The notes beneath the pieces were generated by a model. It worked only from the letters and a program-made list of their open reading frames with translations, had not been told where the DNA came from and ran no database searches. From positions 266,501-330,500 of the forward strand of contig JAFEUB010000846.1 in NCBI GenBank assembly GCA_024529925.1: a stretch of 64,000 bases of DNA, in the 5' to 3' direction. Made by a program: the position numbers and the translations under genes. Below are positions 35,100 to 48,049 of the stretch, in pieces (position 1 is the first letter of the stretch; each line of letters opens with the position of its first letter). Origin of the DNA: Ophthalmolycus amberensis. Its lineage: Eukaryota; Chordata; Actinopteri; Perciformes; Zoarcidae.

Positions 35100-35259
35100 C
35101 AAGAAGCCTCGCTGACATCCTGTCGGACCTTGGAGGTTACACTCACCCAACTCTTATGTTCCAATGGGTCCCGTCGCCTAGCGTTTACTGCCCCATCCTC
35201 GCCAGACTGAGTTGAATTGGGTGCTACGGAACATCAAGTCCGTTTGGGTCCCTAAAGAG
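35100..35259 (+). other. ppdpf: ppdpf 5' UTR exon 1 with uORF
   Basis: Non-coding exon between the TATA box and donor gtacgt. It contains an upstream ORF at 35156-35215 (MFQWVPSPSVYCPILARLS, 19 codons, stop TGA) and a second, shorter upstream ATG inside it in another frame. The main start codon lies 1.55 kb downstream in exon 2. Upstream ORFs usually lower main-ORF translation; here this is inference. Confidence 0.55.
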
Positions 35260-36813
35260 GTACGTTGAGGGTATCCCCCGGGTTATAAAATGGTGGTAAC
35301 ACAGTATTCTGGTGCCGGTGAGGAGGAGACAAGTTTGCATTCCTGAAAGCCGTTAATGGCAGAAATCTCCTTTGGTGTCAGTAACAAACCTACTTGGATA
35401 ATCTTATGAAAATGTCGTGTTTTGGGTTAAATCTGGCTGGTGGGGCGAGCTACTGCTAGCTTGTCAAAACAGTATCTGTCACAGAGTCTTTGTTGTGTTT
35501 ATTTCTATAACCTAGAATAATAAACGTTATGTATGTCCTTTTTGTCGTTATATATGTTGTTTCATTCACAGAATACTAATGGTCATGTTACCGGTGGTGT
35601 TGACTCATTAACTGTTGTAACTGACATCGTTGAAGTGAACAGACTGTTGAGATTTTGTTTTTGTCTTCGTTGGAGACAAAATGTCCCCGTTACCAGATAT
35701 AAATGGTCCAGCTTTACGATGTGTTATCTTATTCCCTTTAAGATAGCCTTTTATTTAGCAACCCGTCCTTCTTAAATGATAGTTTTATTTAAGTTTTTAT
35801 GATACTGTTTATTTATTTTTCATGGTACAGAATAACGTCAAAATGTCGGTTTGGTGCAGTGACCATCTCATGTAAACAAGACCCAGCAAAACATGGGGTG
35901 ACGTCAAAAAAAACAAAAAAAAAACCTTCTGGTTTTATACATTATGTATTTTTGCACGTGAGACAGGAGCAGTTTTGATATACACTTTATTTGTGTACAT
36001 GTTCCTGTTCGAATCCTCCGTGTTTTGTTTGTTTATTTTCTGGTATATATTCAGTGTTGAAAGGATTAGTTTACTAATTGATAAATCAATCATCTGTTTA
36101 AGACGTTTATCAAGCAAAACTGTGAAACACATGCCTGTTGTTAGTGGTTTCTTACATGTTATATAGTACACTATATGAGTGATTTAGGAACCATTCATTA
36201 GTTGCAGCCTTGTATAGTATTACACGGTTATAAGGTTAATTTATTTGACATTTTACAACACAGGGAATGAAATGATGTAACTACAATATATATATATAAC
36301 ATAATACATTATGATGTTTGTTAGATCTGAAAGGATTAGGTAATAAATCAGATAGTATATTGATAGAAAAAAAATGTACATTAATTTTATTGGTAAATAA
36401 ATATTTTTAAAGCACAAATACCAAAAAGATCTGTGATTCTATGAGTGTAAAATGCATATCTTTGGATTTTGGACTGTTGGTTGGACAAAACATTTGAATG
36501 ACAGCAATTTTTCACTACTTTCTGGTGTTTATAGACCTAACAACTACTTGATCAATTGAGGAAGTTATTGGCACATACATCTATAATGAAATGACAGTAG
36601 CTTGGTAATAATAAATATTATTTGAAGCCCCTGTCATGGAATCTTCATAATTTCTGTCTTGGATCCCTTTGTGGGCATTTGTCTTGAAAGGAGTATTGAA
36701 GAATGTCTCAAATCTTTTGCTGAGTAATGTATCCCAGCCAGTTGTGATCATACTGTTGTTTTTCCTCTCCAGGTTTCCATCAAGCACAGCATACAGTGAC
36801 CAACTACAGTAGA

Positions 36814-38271
36814 ATGGCATCCATTCCAGCAGGCGGTTCTCTCGTGGCAACCACTGACTACTACCGAAGTGAGTCTCTCTCCTTTGTATTCCCTTGTCAC
36901 ACCAGTGCACAGAGCCAAACTGACTTATTGTCCCTTTACACAATACTATACTGGAGATGAGGCATCATTAAATGGCTTGACATTTAGATGTAATGAGTCA
37001 TCTTGTTTTTTTTTCTGATTTAAAAGATGACTAGTAAGTATGGGCTGTGCTCAGGGTAAAATATTCATGTCTCAGGGTGAATCATTGGTTTAATACTTGT
37101 AGCATAAGTAACCTATTCCTTGTTTGTCATGACTCATTAATCAAGTTCTACTGAGTTTTAATGCTGACCAGTCATTTCCTGCGTATCACAAATATTAGAT
37201 TTATAGGTAAAATAGACAGTCGCCCCTCAGGCTGATAACAAGACAAAAATTTATTGAATCCCTCCGCCGCCCCTCTCATTTTAAGGGAACAGATAGATAT
37301 TACATCAAGGTCTTCTTGTGGGTCAAAGCACTAACCCTTCAGTGTGATCCATACAATCTTTACTTGTTACCTTTCACCTTTTCAGTTTGGTTGACTATGA
37401 CTTAATCAACGATTTGCTCAGCGCTCTTTCTGCTGATTCTCTCCTCCTGCAGGGCGCATCGGTTCTACATCCAGTAGCAGCTCGTGTGGCAGTTCGGAGT
37501 ACAGTGGCGAGGTCATCCCTCACCATCCAGGTGTGTGTTTGTATCCATGAAACATAGAAGATTCAAGTCTTTATGCTAAAGAGAACCTCAGATATTCACT
37601 GTGTCAGTGTGGAAAAGCCTCCATAGGAAGATAAAACTCAATTTAGAGAAATTGAGTCAGGAAATAACGCAAGACAACTTACATGTACTCCGAAAAAATG
37701 AGTCATTTAAATGGTTTTGTTTTTTTGAGAGAACACTGTGATCAACACCTTCAGGAATTGTGTCTCTGTAACAGATTCAGATGTTTCGGTCTGTTAGAGC
37801 AACTGGTCAACGTCCTGTGTGCATTTTGTGCAACAGTTTCAAAAGATGGTGAAGTTACTCAATAATATCGCAGGCAGAGCTTCAGTTTCAGTCACCTCGA
37901 GGATCGCTGTGGTGAAGTCATAACCACTGTTTCCTCAGAGCGAATATGGTTGAGTCATCCTGGAAAATGCCCAGTCTAATCTCGCTTTTTCTATTCCAAC
38001 AGAAACGTGCTTTTCAGTCCTGTATTTCTTTACTCCCATTCAGTTCTCTGATGTCAGTATTAACAGAAAAATCATTCAGCCCCTGGTACACCACTATATC
38101 CCTTAAGTCCGGTTGACTTAAATCTGCTGACTTCACCAGTAATCCTGGATCAGCGTTTCAGTGCAGCTTGGCTGTGAAAACCACTGAGTCAGTTTTTTAA
38201 TGGTGTCAGGGTGCTGACATTTTCACACAGATACACTCCACAGTGCTGGAAATGAATGTAGGTGAAAGGGA

Positions 38272-38311
<40 letters not shown>

Positions 38312-39235
38312 ACAGTGAGGCAGAGTCCTGAAGGGGGAAAGCTGAGTCATGTCTCCCCTTTGGAGTGTAGCTGATGAAACACACACTCAACTCAAACACA
38401 CACACTCTACACACTCACATTGGGTCGCTGTAATGTTCAGTCTGCTGTCATCCACTCTGTCCCGGGGTGTTAAAATGTCAAATGAATACACAAAATGACA
38501 CAAACTCCACAGTGAGAAAGTTGAATTAAATGGACAGTAGGCGCTGTGTTACCTGTATAAACCCATGTCTTCATTATCTGCCTCCACAGGACTCCCCAAG
38601 CAGGACTCAGGACATTGGTGGTCCAGTTTCTTCTTTGGGAAGCAGCAGGGGATGACCCCACTGACTGAGGAGGCACAGCAGAAGTAAGTATGAGTCAGCT
38701 TTGTACATTTTGTTAAATAAAGCTGCCACTGATCCAACCTGGCAGGGCTTAAACAGGTTACATTTTGTGCAAAACTAGTTGAACTGGCATTTGTCATGAT
38801 GTCATCTAACTTATTACATTAGTAATAAGAAATATGACAATATGTTTAACATACTAGTATGTTTGTTTTTGAACTCACTAAAAGAGCCATTAGTGTCAGA
38901 CAGGTTCTGGAATTAAAAATGCTTTTCTAAGATGTGGGAACATTTTTAAAACCTCAAATAATCACAAAACTGTCACCCCATCCATAATGTAGATTATTCA
39001 ATCAGTCCTGGTTTGGATGCAGGCTATGACTTGTCCCTGTGTAAACTAATCACACTGGTCACACCCTTTCTATTATACAGTATCAAGAATAGCTTTTCAC
39101 TCTCTCTGTCTCAGGGCGGTGGTCCAAGTCCAAGGTGCAGTGACTAATGGTCAGATCACCTGCGTTGCCCGAGAGATGGTGATGCAACGCCAGGTGAGTG
39201 AGAGCAGCGACGCAGGGAGCCCCGCCTCCTCCTGA
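36814..39235 (+). CDS. ppdpf: Pancreatic progenitor cell differentiation and proliferation factor
   Basis: Coding exons 36814-36868, 37453-37530, 38590-38683 and 39115-39235, with the untranslated part of exon 2 from 36773. The start MASIPAGGSLVATTDYYRRR, then IGSTSSSSSCGSSEYSGE, GLPKQDSGHWWSSFFFGK and a C-terminal ITCVAREM block match PPDPF (exdpf), a small serine-rich protein without enzymatic motifs. GHWW-SFFFGK is the family hallmark. In zebrafish, exdpf promotes exocrine pancreas growth; in mammals PPDPF is linked to cell proliferation. The predicted product is about 115 residues, near the family length. The fourth exon reads to TGA at 39233. Poly(A) candidates are at 39448 and 39619. 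It is transcribed toward ptk6 (tail to tail), a pair that is also neighbouring on human 20q13.33. Fish carry a and b copies, not distinguished here. Confidence 0.95.
38274..38309 (+). repeat. (GT)n microsatellite
   Basis: About 35 bases of GT in the intron before ppdpf exon 38590-38683. Confidence 0.9.
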
Positions 39236-39447
39236 TCCTGATCCTCACTCTGATCCACGTCGCTTCTCAGATGGGGGGGGGTTGAACTAATGACCAACGC
39301 TAGGTGACGGGAGGATGTCCCGTTTATCTTATTCGTTTTTTTATTTTTTATATTATTTGTTGTAGTTATAGGGCTGCCTTTGTTTTTGTTTCTGTAACCT
39401 TGTGTGTTTTTTTTATTGACGACCAAGAAAAAAAGAAGGAATTTAAA

Positions 39448-39624
39448 ATAAATACAAAAAACAAGAATATGATGCAACTGATAAACTCTTTTGTGTTTGT
39501 TTTTTAACATTTGTACTGTGTTTGTAATACTGTGTTGCATAAACACTCTGTGGTGCATACACATCAACATGCCTTTGTTAAACATTTTTCACTTTTGTCA
39601 CCCTGTGATTGCAAATGCAATAAA
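39448..39624 (+). promoter_or_regulatory. ppdpf: ppdpf poly(A) signals
   Basis: Two AATAAA words, at 39448-39453 and 39619-39624. The second is followed by 'taatgttctgtgtcggggtc', a GT-rich downstream element, and is the likelier main 3' end (3' UTR about 400 nt). Confidence 0.6.
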
Positions 39625-39659
39625 GTAGACTCTTGCAGCCTAATGTTCTGTGTCGGGGT

Positions 39660-42600
39660 CACGTCTTTGCTCTTCTCACACACAACATATAGAGCAGAAT
39701 TTAAACTTAAAAATAAGTTGTTTTAAAAAAAATGCTACAATAGAAGTATAGTTTGAACACATACAGGATAGCTTTCATGATTTTAACTCTTTTTATATCC
39801 TTTATTACAACAAGTGACATGTCCATAGCAGTTGGTTGAAATAGCCTTATAAGGACCAGGAGGTGAAGGAGTCGGTGTTTGCCAGCAGCGGTTCATTTGT
39901 TTTGTACAGGGCTATTCCAGGAACAGAGTAAACACCACTTCACTTCCTCCAACTGCTGCTGCTGCTGCCGGTGAACCCAGAGTCATGCGTTGTGTAACTG
40001 TTTGCTCATTGTCTAAACACCCACTACATCTGGAAACTGAGTCCAGTTGTCTCTAAGGATTAAAAAAAAAAAACATTCATGCACAAACTGGGCTCAGCTC
40101 CCCCCACCAGATTGTTTCACCAGGTTGTTTTTTGCTTCTGAAGTTTCAATGAAATTTGAAATGGCAACATTCTTTGGATGCGTCTTTGCTTTCAAACATT
40201 TCTCACACTTTAGGAGTTTGCCTTGACACTAAATTTACTTTCAAAATAATTTTATATCTAGAGAGAGTAAAGAAACATTAACTTTAGAACCCAACACATC
40301 TGGGAGATCCGTGACAATGCCAATCATCCAGTGGTGGAAGAAGTAGAGGTAACAATACAACTCTGTAGAAATAGGTACAGTTACTGTACAAGTTAAAGTT
40401 TTACATTTAAAACTTCCCTTAAGTTAAAGCAGAATGTACTCAAAGTATTGAAGTACTTGTTGGGCAGAATGGTCCCTTTTTAGAGAGTTATATTATTATA
40501 TATCATATTGTGATATTTTTCCTCATGCTTTAACACATAAGCAGTTTTTCAATGGTACAGCTGGTGGAGTTGGATCTAATTTTAACTATATATGCTGTTG
40601 GATTGTTTAGTCTGTAACAAAGTATAATATCTTGGAAAAGTATTTCATGTTTTGTGAGTACAATCATAATCTGTGACGTAACTAAAACTGTAGATAAATA
40701 TGGTTGAGTGAAAAGTACAATATTACCCTCTGTGATAATGGAGTAGAACTATAGAGTAGCATAACACATGAATAATCTCCCCAGATGTCCGAGAGATGCT
40801 TCACTTCACAACGGTAGGAGCTGCTGCAGCATGTTGGTGTTTTTGTGTGCGTGGATGTCTTGATTCAGTTTGTTGTTTACCTGCTTGGCTCACCTCAATA
40901 AGCGTTGACGTTCATGTCTTTTGGTTGTGGTTGGTGTTTTGGTATCTGCAGGCTGAAATGCTGCTACTTTCTATCTATTTATCTGTGGGAGGCATATTTG
41001 CATTGTCACTCATTTATTTAGGGCGAAAGTGCCAGAGCCCAATGGTACATTTGACTCTGCTGCTAAACAGCATACATGACTCACTTTGAAAACATTGACA
41101 CAGATCATCATCTTTAAGATACGCCTTTATTTTGAAATTCCCATGGCAAGTTTGTATTACCATTTCTGTTCAACCACACCAGTTGCAAACAGAGTAATAT
41201 AATTGTCAAATCACACGTTATTGTGAGTTTATATTTCAATGTAACTGATTGTGTTAAACATGATATTGTCTCATATTGCTCGCAGGACCCTGAATTGACG
41301 AATCAAAATTGTATTGTGGCAGACTTTGTGATATCAGCATATAGTGTATCGTTGTCCAAACAATGGATATAATATTGTATCGTGATGAAACTTGTGATTT
41401 ACACAGCTAGTGTTTCATATTTCATTATACTATATTAATAACTTTTTATGACCCAGATATTCTGGCTGCATTACTGTAAAACAAGTAATGTATTTATTGC
41501 CAATTCCACATTCAGTTTTTTTAAAGTATAGCCTTTCTGTTTATGTGTTTACTTGGGTGTTTAACTGCTGCTTACAATTGCCTTTGCAATGGTCATTATA
41601 TTCACAGGTGTAAATAAAGCAGAATTTAATTAAATGAAGATACCCATCTATACAATAAACTCCTCACTGCATCCCTTTTATAATCATTGGCTAAGTTAAC
41701 TGCAATAAAACAGCAAGTGTTATGGTCAACAAGTTTCTGATTAAATGTATATTCAAATCCTACGAGCAGTGGTCATCACATGCCCACAGTAAGGGTGATA
41801 ACGATGCAGAAAGAAAACCCATCCTAACTTAAGCATATTCTGTTTCCCAAAATTACAAATCCACAAACCCGCTTTATCTTCTGACTTATACAAGTTATCC
41901 TGACTTGCAGAGAAACATTTCCCTGCTGACTGTAGTGCAGCCAAAATCCTGACGTATGGATTTTCCAATTTGACTGTGAAATGGGTTTGTGTAAACACCG
42001 CTTGTCCTCTATTCCCCCCTTCGGCCTCTGTTTGTCTGTATGAAACAGAGGAAAGGCAAACAATACTGCAAAGTGGCATCTCTGCAGGACAGTGTTGAAA
42101 GGTTGAGGGTTTGTTCTGAGAGCGGCCGCTCGTCCTCCCACGCTGCAGTTTTTCCGGGTCACCGGGTGCTCGGAGGGTCATCGAAAAAGTGGGAGAGAAG
42201 GAGGCAATATCATCTCTTCTTCGTCTGGATCTTCTTCACTTGTTGTCAGACTCCCCTCCCTGTTTCTCTGTTCCACAACATCTGTTCTTCCTTTGACTCC
42301 CTGGTTGTTGTGCTGGGCGATGGTTGAAAACTGTACCATGATAATATTAAGAATATCAATTAATAAGGAAGTTATGTTTTAAGTTTGCTTTGTTTGTCAG
42401 GATTAGGGAAGAAACTACTGGCCAGATTTTCATGAAGCTTATTGTGAGGGTGTAGCATGCGGGCCAAGGAAAAACTCACAACATTTTGGAGCGGATCACA
42501 CTCACAGACTCACGCATTATTTTCCATTAGCCAAACGGCCTTTAGCGGAGGTTTGTGCCCTCAGAGGTTCCCTTTAGTTTTTTTTTTTTTATTGATTAGT

Positions 42601-44015
42601 CTGTAAAATGTAAAAAAGTGAAAAGTTCAGTCGGACCAATTGTGTGTTGTTTCCAACCAACAGTGCAAAACCAAATACATTCAAATTCCAATCATACAAA
42701 ACAGAAAAGCAGCACATCCTGAAAGTTCATAAATGATAATTCTGTGTATCCAGTTTTCTCAGTTTCCTGAATACAGGACTCGAGAATGTTGAGAATTTGG
42801 TGGTTCAAGTCTGATGTGGTTTTGATATTAGGGACATTTTAGTTGTTTAAGGAACAGATTCTGATCCACATAATCAATATGTTTCATATGAATCACATTA
42901 CGTAAAAAGGTTTTCTATACCTGAGTCTGCAGCAACTTAAATATGTCTGTTTTAACTCTTGGATTCTTCAACAGTTTGAGCCTCTTGTTTGCACATGCTG
43001 CTGTTTACTAATTTTTATTTGCAAGTCCTTGGAAGGCAAACCAGCATAATAATCCTACAGAGATTAATATGGAAGATAATCGATCCGTGAGCAGTACGGA
43101 TCACCCCTCACGGTTCGGCACACACGTGAATCACAGAGTAATTACACATTTTACCTTCGGGATCTCTAAAAGTTATATTTGCTCCCTTTTGTCTTTTGTG
43201 CTGATCCGATTTTTGATCCGATCCGTGATCCGATCCGAAACTGTGAGTTTCAATAGCACACTACATCCCCGTCCCAATTTTCAAATTGGGACGGGGATAA
43301 ATGATTATCAAGTTGCCAGTTAAGTTTCTGTCGATCGACTATTGATTTAGTCGACTAATTGCATTGCAGCTCTAAATTTATATTAGCTGTGCTTACATAC
43401 TTCAATCCGCTCTGAGATAAATGCTATTGGTGCAGCTGCACGTGATGAGATATTCCCTGTCACTGTCATCAGTGATGACAGGCTTCCTTCTCCCATATTA
43501 AAAAAAACAACACCACTTAAAGCCAAATTGAAATACACGTCTGTGAATTGTGGCAGGGTATCTTAATCTATATTTCATTATCTTCAGCGACTGGAGTCAA
43601 ATTGACCCGCTGCAAACAATCTTACAAAACACAAACTGAATTTTCACAGTACTCGTCCACTGAAATGATCCTTTGTGAGGCTCAGTTTTCCTCATTACAT
43701 TTACATTGCTCACCATTTGAACCACTTTGCTTCATTATAGAGCTGCAAGTAAGTTGTCTTTGCCCAAATCCAACTTTGTGACAATACAAACTTTTGACTC
43801 TACTTGAGGCCTCCAATTTCCACTTCATTTCCACTTCATCCTTTGACAGTAAATGTCTTTTTACTTGGAAATCGTCCCCTTGTCTGAGCTTGTCTGTTCA
43901 ACTCAGGCTGTCAAATCCTGAGCAGCCAAGAGGCCTCAGAAATGGGGACGTTAAGGGGACCTGCTTTTTTAAACTTCCTTTCAGTCTATGAACAATGAGG
44001 TGCGCTTGTTTCCTT
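39660..44015. other. Repeat-rich spacer downstream of ppdpf
   Basis: Contains a MITE copy (40331-40760), AT-rich tracts and, around 43070-43250, a palindromic 'gatccgtga' rich patch likely to be transposon debris. Overlapping open frames at 41750-42330 lie on both strands without matching splice signals or family words. I see no gene here. Confidence 0.45.
40331..40760 (+). repeat. AGTACTT-type MITE copy
   Basis: Begins 'cagtggtggaagaagtagag', the consensus terminus of the family. It continues with 'tgtactcaaagtattgaagt' and 'acttgttgggcagaatggtc', and ends near 'ataatggagtagaactatag'. The right end is eroded. Confidence 0.6.
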
Positions 44016-44131
44016 CTACTTGACGCCCCGGTCAGCAGGGCTTGTTGCTTTGGAGGTGGAGAAGTGAAGAGAAGAAGAGCCCAGGACAATGTTGACCCAT
44101 AATCCTTTGGTGCCGATGCCACCTGGGAATC
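44016..44131 (-). CDS. Unassigned - strand exon (terminal, with stop)
   Basis: On the - strand an acceptor (ctctcttcccag) ends just above 44131. The following 116 nt read, after a 2-nt carry-over, GFPGGIGTKGLWVNIVLGSS and on to ADRGVK and TAG at 44016-44018. The phase fits exon 44971-45090, which ends carrying one nucleotide. I do not recognise the protein. Support is only splice signal, phase and open frame, so it could be chance or a lncRNA exon. Confidence 0.35.
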
Positions 44132-44970
44132 CTGGGAAGAGAGAAACCAAAGAGTTGAATCGTAAAACAATTTAGAAATATATTTTTGTAAGGCAATCCA
44201 CCTGTAAGATATATCATTAATGGTTTTTACCTGCAGTTTTTACAGGTCACTGGGTGCACTGGTTGCAAACTGGTATCAATATAAAAGTATCAGATTCTCT
44301 CCTTCGGTCTCATTCTCACATCCCTAACCCTCCTTCTCTTTTTAAATATCTGTTCTGCTTTCGGGTTCCTGATTATTTTTGAGACTGATACCGCTGGCAT
44401 CGATCACTGTAGTTTATTTTGAGTGAGTCCGACATGTTAAACGTCCTGCCGCTATAAATGAACCCAGAGCAAGCAACCAAATAAGTATAGTCATCCCCGG
44501 CTGACAAATACACTCTTGATCTCTCGCATTTAATAAAAACTACAGTCCCCAGTTGTCTTCGGAATCTCTTTTTAGAGAGGAAAAGTTCTATTCGTGGTCC
44601 CTTTTTGATTGATTTATGTCTTCAGTAAAAGAGAGTGATCTTGGCGCTGAGAGCTACAGACGCAGTAAGGAAGTCTGAAAGTGATGAGAGAGAGAATTTA
44701 CTGCATATCGACCTACTTACTGAGTGTACAGCCATGTCTTCGTACATATAGCAGGAGTGCTTGTATTTAGTCTATTTGCTTGTAGACCTACGCACTCATT
44801 TACACACCAGGGCCAGAAAAGTCCTTTAAAAGTTCAGGAGATGTCTTTTAAAGAGGTCAAACCCTGTCTGTCTGTCTGTCTGTCTGTCTGTTGGTTGGTA
44901 TGTCCTTCACAAAACTCAAGAAGCGTCCATCATGATCTACTTCATACTGTGTCTGTGTGTAGAGTTTTAC

Positions 44971-45090
44971 CTGGAGGCGTGGCCATGTTGACCCACAGGG
45001 TGACGTGTCTCTGATTGTGTCTGATGGAGTCGTTCTGACAGATTAACATTTCATCAAGAGGCTTCATCTGCTCCGGGCCGGGGGGCAAGT
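44971..45090 (-). CDS. Unassigned - strand internal exon
   Basis: Acceptor ctctcgttctcag on the - strand and donor ccag|gtaaaac bound a 120-nt segment of exon-like, GC-rich composition. In the frame that joins 44016-44131 it reads LPPGPEQMKPLDEMLICQND, then SIRHNQRHVTLWVNMATPP. No domain is recognised. The upstream neighbour 48942-49111 ends in phase 0 whereas this exon needs a carried base, so at least one exon between them would be missing if they belong together. Confidence 0.35.
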
Positions 45091-45194
45091 CTGAGAACGA
45101 GAGAGACAGACGCATGTACTCAGTACTGAGCCATATTATTATACTCTACTCCGTTTACATACACCACACCTTGCTGATTTTGCTGCTTCTAATC

Positions 45195-45390
45195 ACACCA
45201 CTATGTCATACTTAACATGTGTTTGTGTCTTTAATTGCACTTGTATAGTTTCTATTTTCACTTATTCTTATTTTAGTTTATATTAATCTTATTTATTTAT
45301 TTACTTCCTCTATCTGTAATTATATTGTCTTTGCTGCTCCAACAACCAAATTTCCCCTCTGGGGATCAATAAAGGCTTACCTTAATAATC
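45195..45390 (+). mobile_element. LINE 3' tail
   Basis: The end 'aatttcccctctggggatca' followed by 'ataaaggct' is, from general knowledge, the typical 3' terminus of several non-LTR retrotransposons in teleosts. The preceding 150 bases are T-rich, as expected of their 3' UTR. No reverse transcriptase frame remains. Confidence 0.55.
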
Positions 45391-46556
45391 ATCACAAATT
45401 TAAAAGAATACTCATTAATCAATGCATTTTTCTTTGAATGTAGTATTAATCACATCTATACTTAACCTCCTGTGAGGAACTAAGTTAATCTTATCATACT
45501 TAAACATCAGCATGGTTTTCATGTGTTTTTTTTTCTCTAGGTGAGACTTGACTTGCTTTCGTGTTCTGGGCACTCACACAGACCCACCACATGTTTCAGA
45601 AACGCGCTGAAAGGGAACGTTTTTCTCAAGTTTGAGCTTTTGTAAAGATGTTTAAAGATCCGACAGTGTCAGATTGTGTTGGTATCAGCACGTCTCGGCT
45701 CACAGACATCTGTCGGACTCAATTTACGTTCTTTCTTTCTTTTGAACTCCATATATTTATCTTCTTGTGGTGCTGAGAGTATTTCAATATGAAAACAGTC
45801 CTGTTATGGAAACAGCAGCCTCAGAATAAACTATAGCAGCTACTAACAACTATTTTTTGTCATTTATTAATGTGCCAATTATTTTAAGAATTTTCCAATC
45901 AATCATTTGATCCATAAAATGTTAAAGAAATGTCCTAGAGCCTATTGTGACGTCTTCAAATTGCTTGCTTTGCAATTATGGTTGAAATTAATAATGATTT
46001 TATAAAAAATACTGCAACAACTAATGATAATTATCATTATATTCATTTTGTCAATGATCTTCTTTTTTTTTTTACATTTATTTGCTTATTTTTTTGGTTA
46101 ATACATTTTGAAAAAAGTGAAATCTTCCCATCATAAGTTCTTCAAATTGAACAGTAGGATCACTAATACTATTACACATTTAATTTAGATTTTCTGCTTC
46201 TGATCAAATTGGTTGTAGCTACAGTAGAAAATGTTCTAAGTATTCAACCAGATAACATCCCAGTGAAGACAAACAGGGTGTTGTTTTCAGAGTTCAGCCA
46301 GCAGGGCCAAAGGTAAAAATGGGTTTAGAAGGCAGTGTTGTTTTCCAAAATAACCCATGTCTATCCTTCAGTATATTGCTACCTTTACCCTGCATGAAGG
46401 AAACACACACCTCAGGCTTTAAAAACAGTGTTCACTCTGTGTGCCTTCATGCGTGCGGGCCTACTTTTGTAGAAGTGGTTGCGGGCGAGCAAACAGGCTG
46501 GCGAGTTGACGCTGGTCATGGTGTGTCAGATGTGCGGAGTCACTCACCTACAGGTT

Positions 46557-46560
<4 letters not shown>

Positions 46561-46592
<32 letters not shown>
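46561..46592 (+). repeat. (GA)n microsatellite
   Basis: A GA run of about 32 bases. Confidence 0.9.
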
Positions 46593-46595
<3 letters not shown>

Positions 46596-48049
46596 GATTT
46601 TAATTAGCTGTTCATCAGGTTTATGGTGAACAAACGTCTTTACAAATTAAAGTGAAAACAATGACAAAGAAAGAAAGAGAAAAGCTTTTTCAATTGTCGT
46701 CATTACAAACTACAGTTGTGTCTTTTGAATGAGCCATACGTCATAATCCTGACATGCATTAGGAAATCTCTTGATTTTTGAGTCTTGTGTTGACAGACTG
46801 ACGGACGGATGTATATTAGTGTTGTAACGGACCAGTTGATCCGTACTTATCTCTCCTTCCCCACGGGTTGACATGCATGTGAACTGTTAAATTACTAGCT
46901 ACAGCTACATTTCATTGTGCCGTCCTGTATTGTATAATGACAACAAAGCTCAATCTTGTAGGCCACAGTAGTTTATACTCGACAGTATCAGTACATAGTG
47001 TTGAATTGGGAAACAACCTTGGTGCCTGGAGATAAAATAATATTGTCAGAGGGAGACGTGGAGGAAAGAAAGAAGGTAAATACTGAGCTGAGTGGAATGT
47101 CCAAATAAGCAAATAAAAGAAACAATAATTCCAATCAACCCAAGGACAGTTTCTTCATACTGTCACCCGATGCTGCTATTATTAGATACTGTGTGTGTGG
47201 GTGACCATGACTGATCTGTTTTTTGTGCTAATCTTATCACAAGGGAACGAGGGGAGATAAAACGAAAAACACGAGTCTCTCTGTAGAATCCCCCAGTTTT
47301 AATTCCACATACTGTAGTTGATATCTCCTTTCAATGTTGATGTATGTTCTTGTGAGCTGAAGCAGCCCTCTCAGTATGTTTTACCTAGATGTATGTAATT
47401 CTGTAGGCACATGTATCACATGTATACATGAAAAAGTCTCAACAGGAAGTCACGTACAGTGTATTTTTGATAACTTCCAGGCGCTGGACTTGAATGAACG
47501 CCTCCTAGAGGTGTAACATACCAACTTCTATCTAAAGACCTTTGTGATGAAAGGTTTTTCAGTAAAGTTATTGGTACTTGAAAGTTGTCATGAAACGTTC
47601 AAGTACGCTATGGCTGACTTTAGTGAAGGGTCAATTACACCTGAGTTTAATGATGTAATTATGACCATGCAACTGTGAACAACTGTCAAATGTGGATCAC
47701 AAACTCTGTGGTCTGATGTTTTGGTCAAAGATGACAAAAAAAGTTGTGAAAGAAATCTGACTTGCTGAACTTAAACATACAGTGTTAGGATATAACAGTA
47801 TAAATTCAACAATCCAGGAAAAAACAGGACATCTCTCATGTGATACCTTTCACTTTCTCTGTTGTGTAAGGGCAACCTAAACACAGCTTACATAAGGCGG
47901 GTCTGTCAGTAAGATGTAGGGGAAAGGTCCCGACTGCCCACTGCTGATTCAAAGTTCTAGTCTGCCTCTCCTTCTCTTCCCTCAAACCTGAAACCCCCCT
48001 CTCTTTCTCTCTGCGTGTTTTTCTATCTATCGATGTTATCCGTAGATAA

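Noticed and set aside
41753..42327. Open frames of 142 and 112 codons (-) and 95 codons (+) over the same bases
   Set aside because: No family words and no consistent splice sites; overlapping both strands suggests chance in a locally GC-richer patch.
43070..43320. Palindrome-rich 'gatccgtga' patch considered as a regulatory site or origin
   Set aside because: Pattern fits decayed DNA transposon ends seen in fish; too degraded to define.
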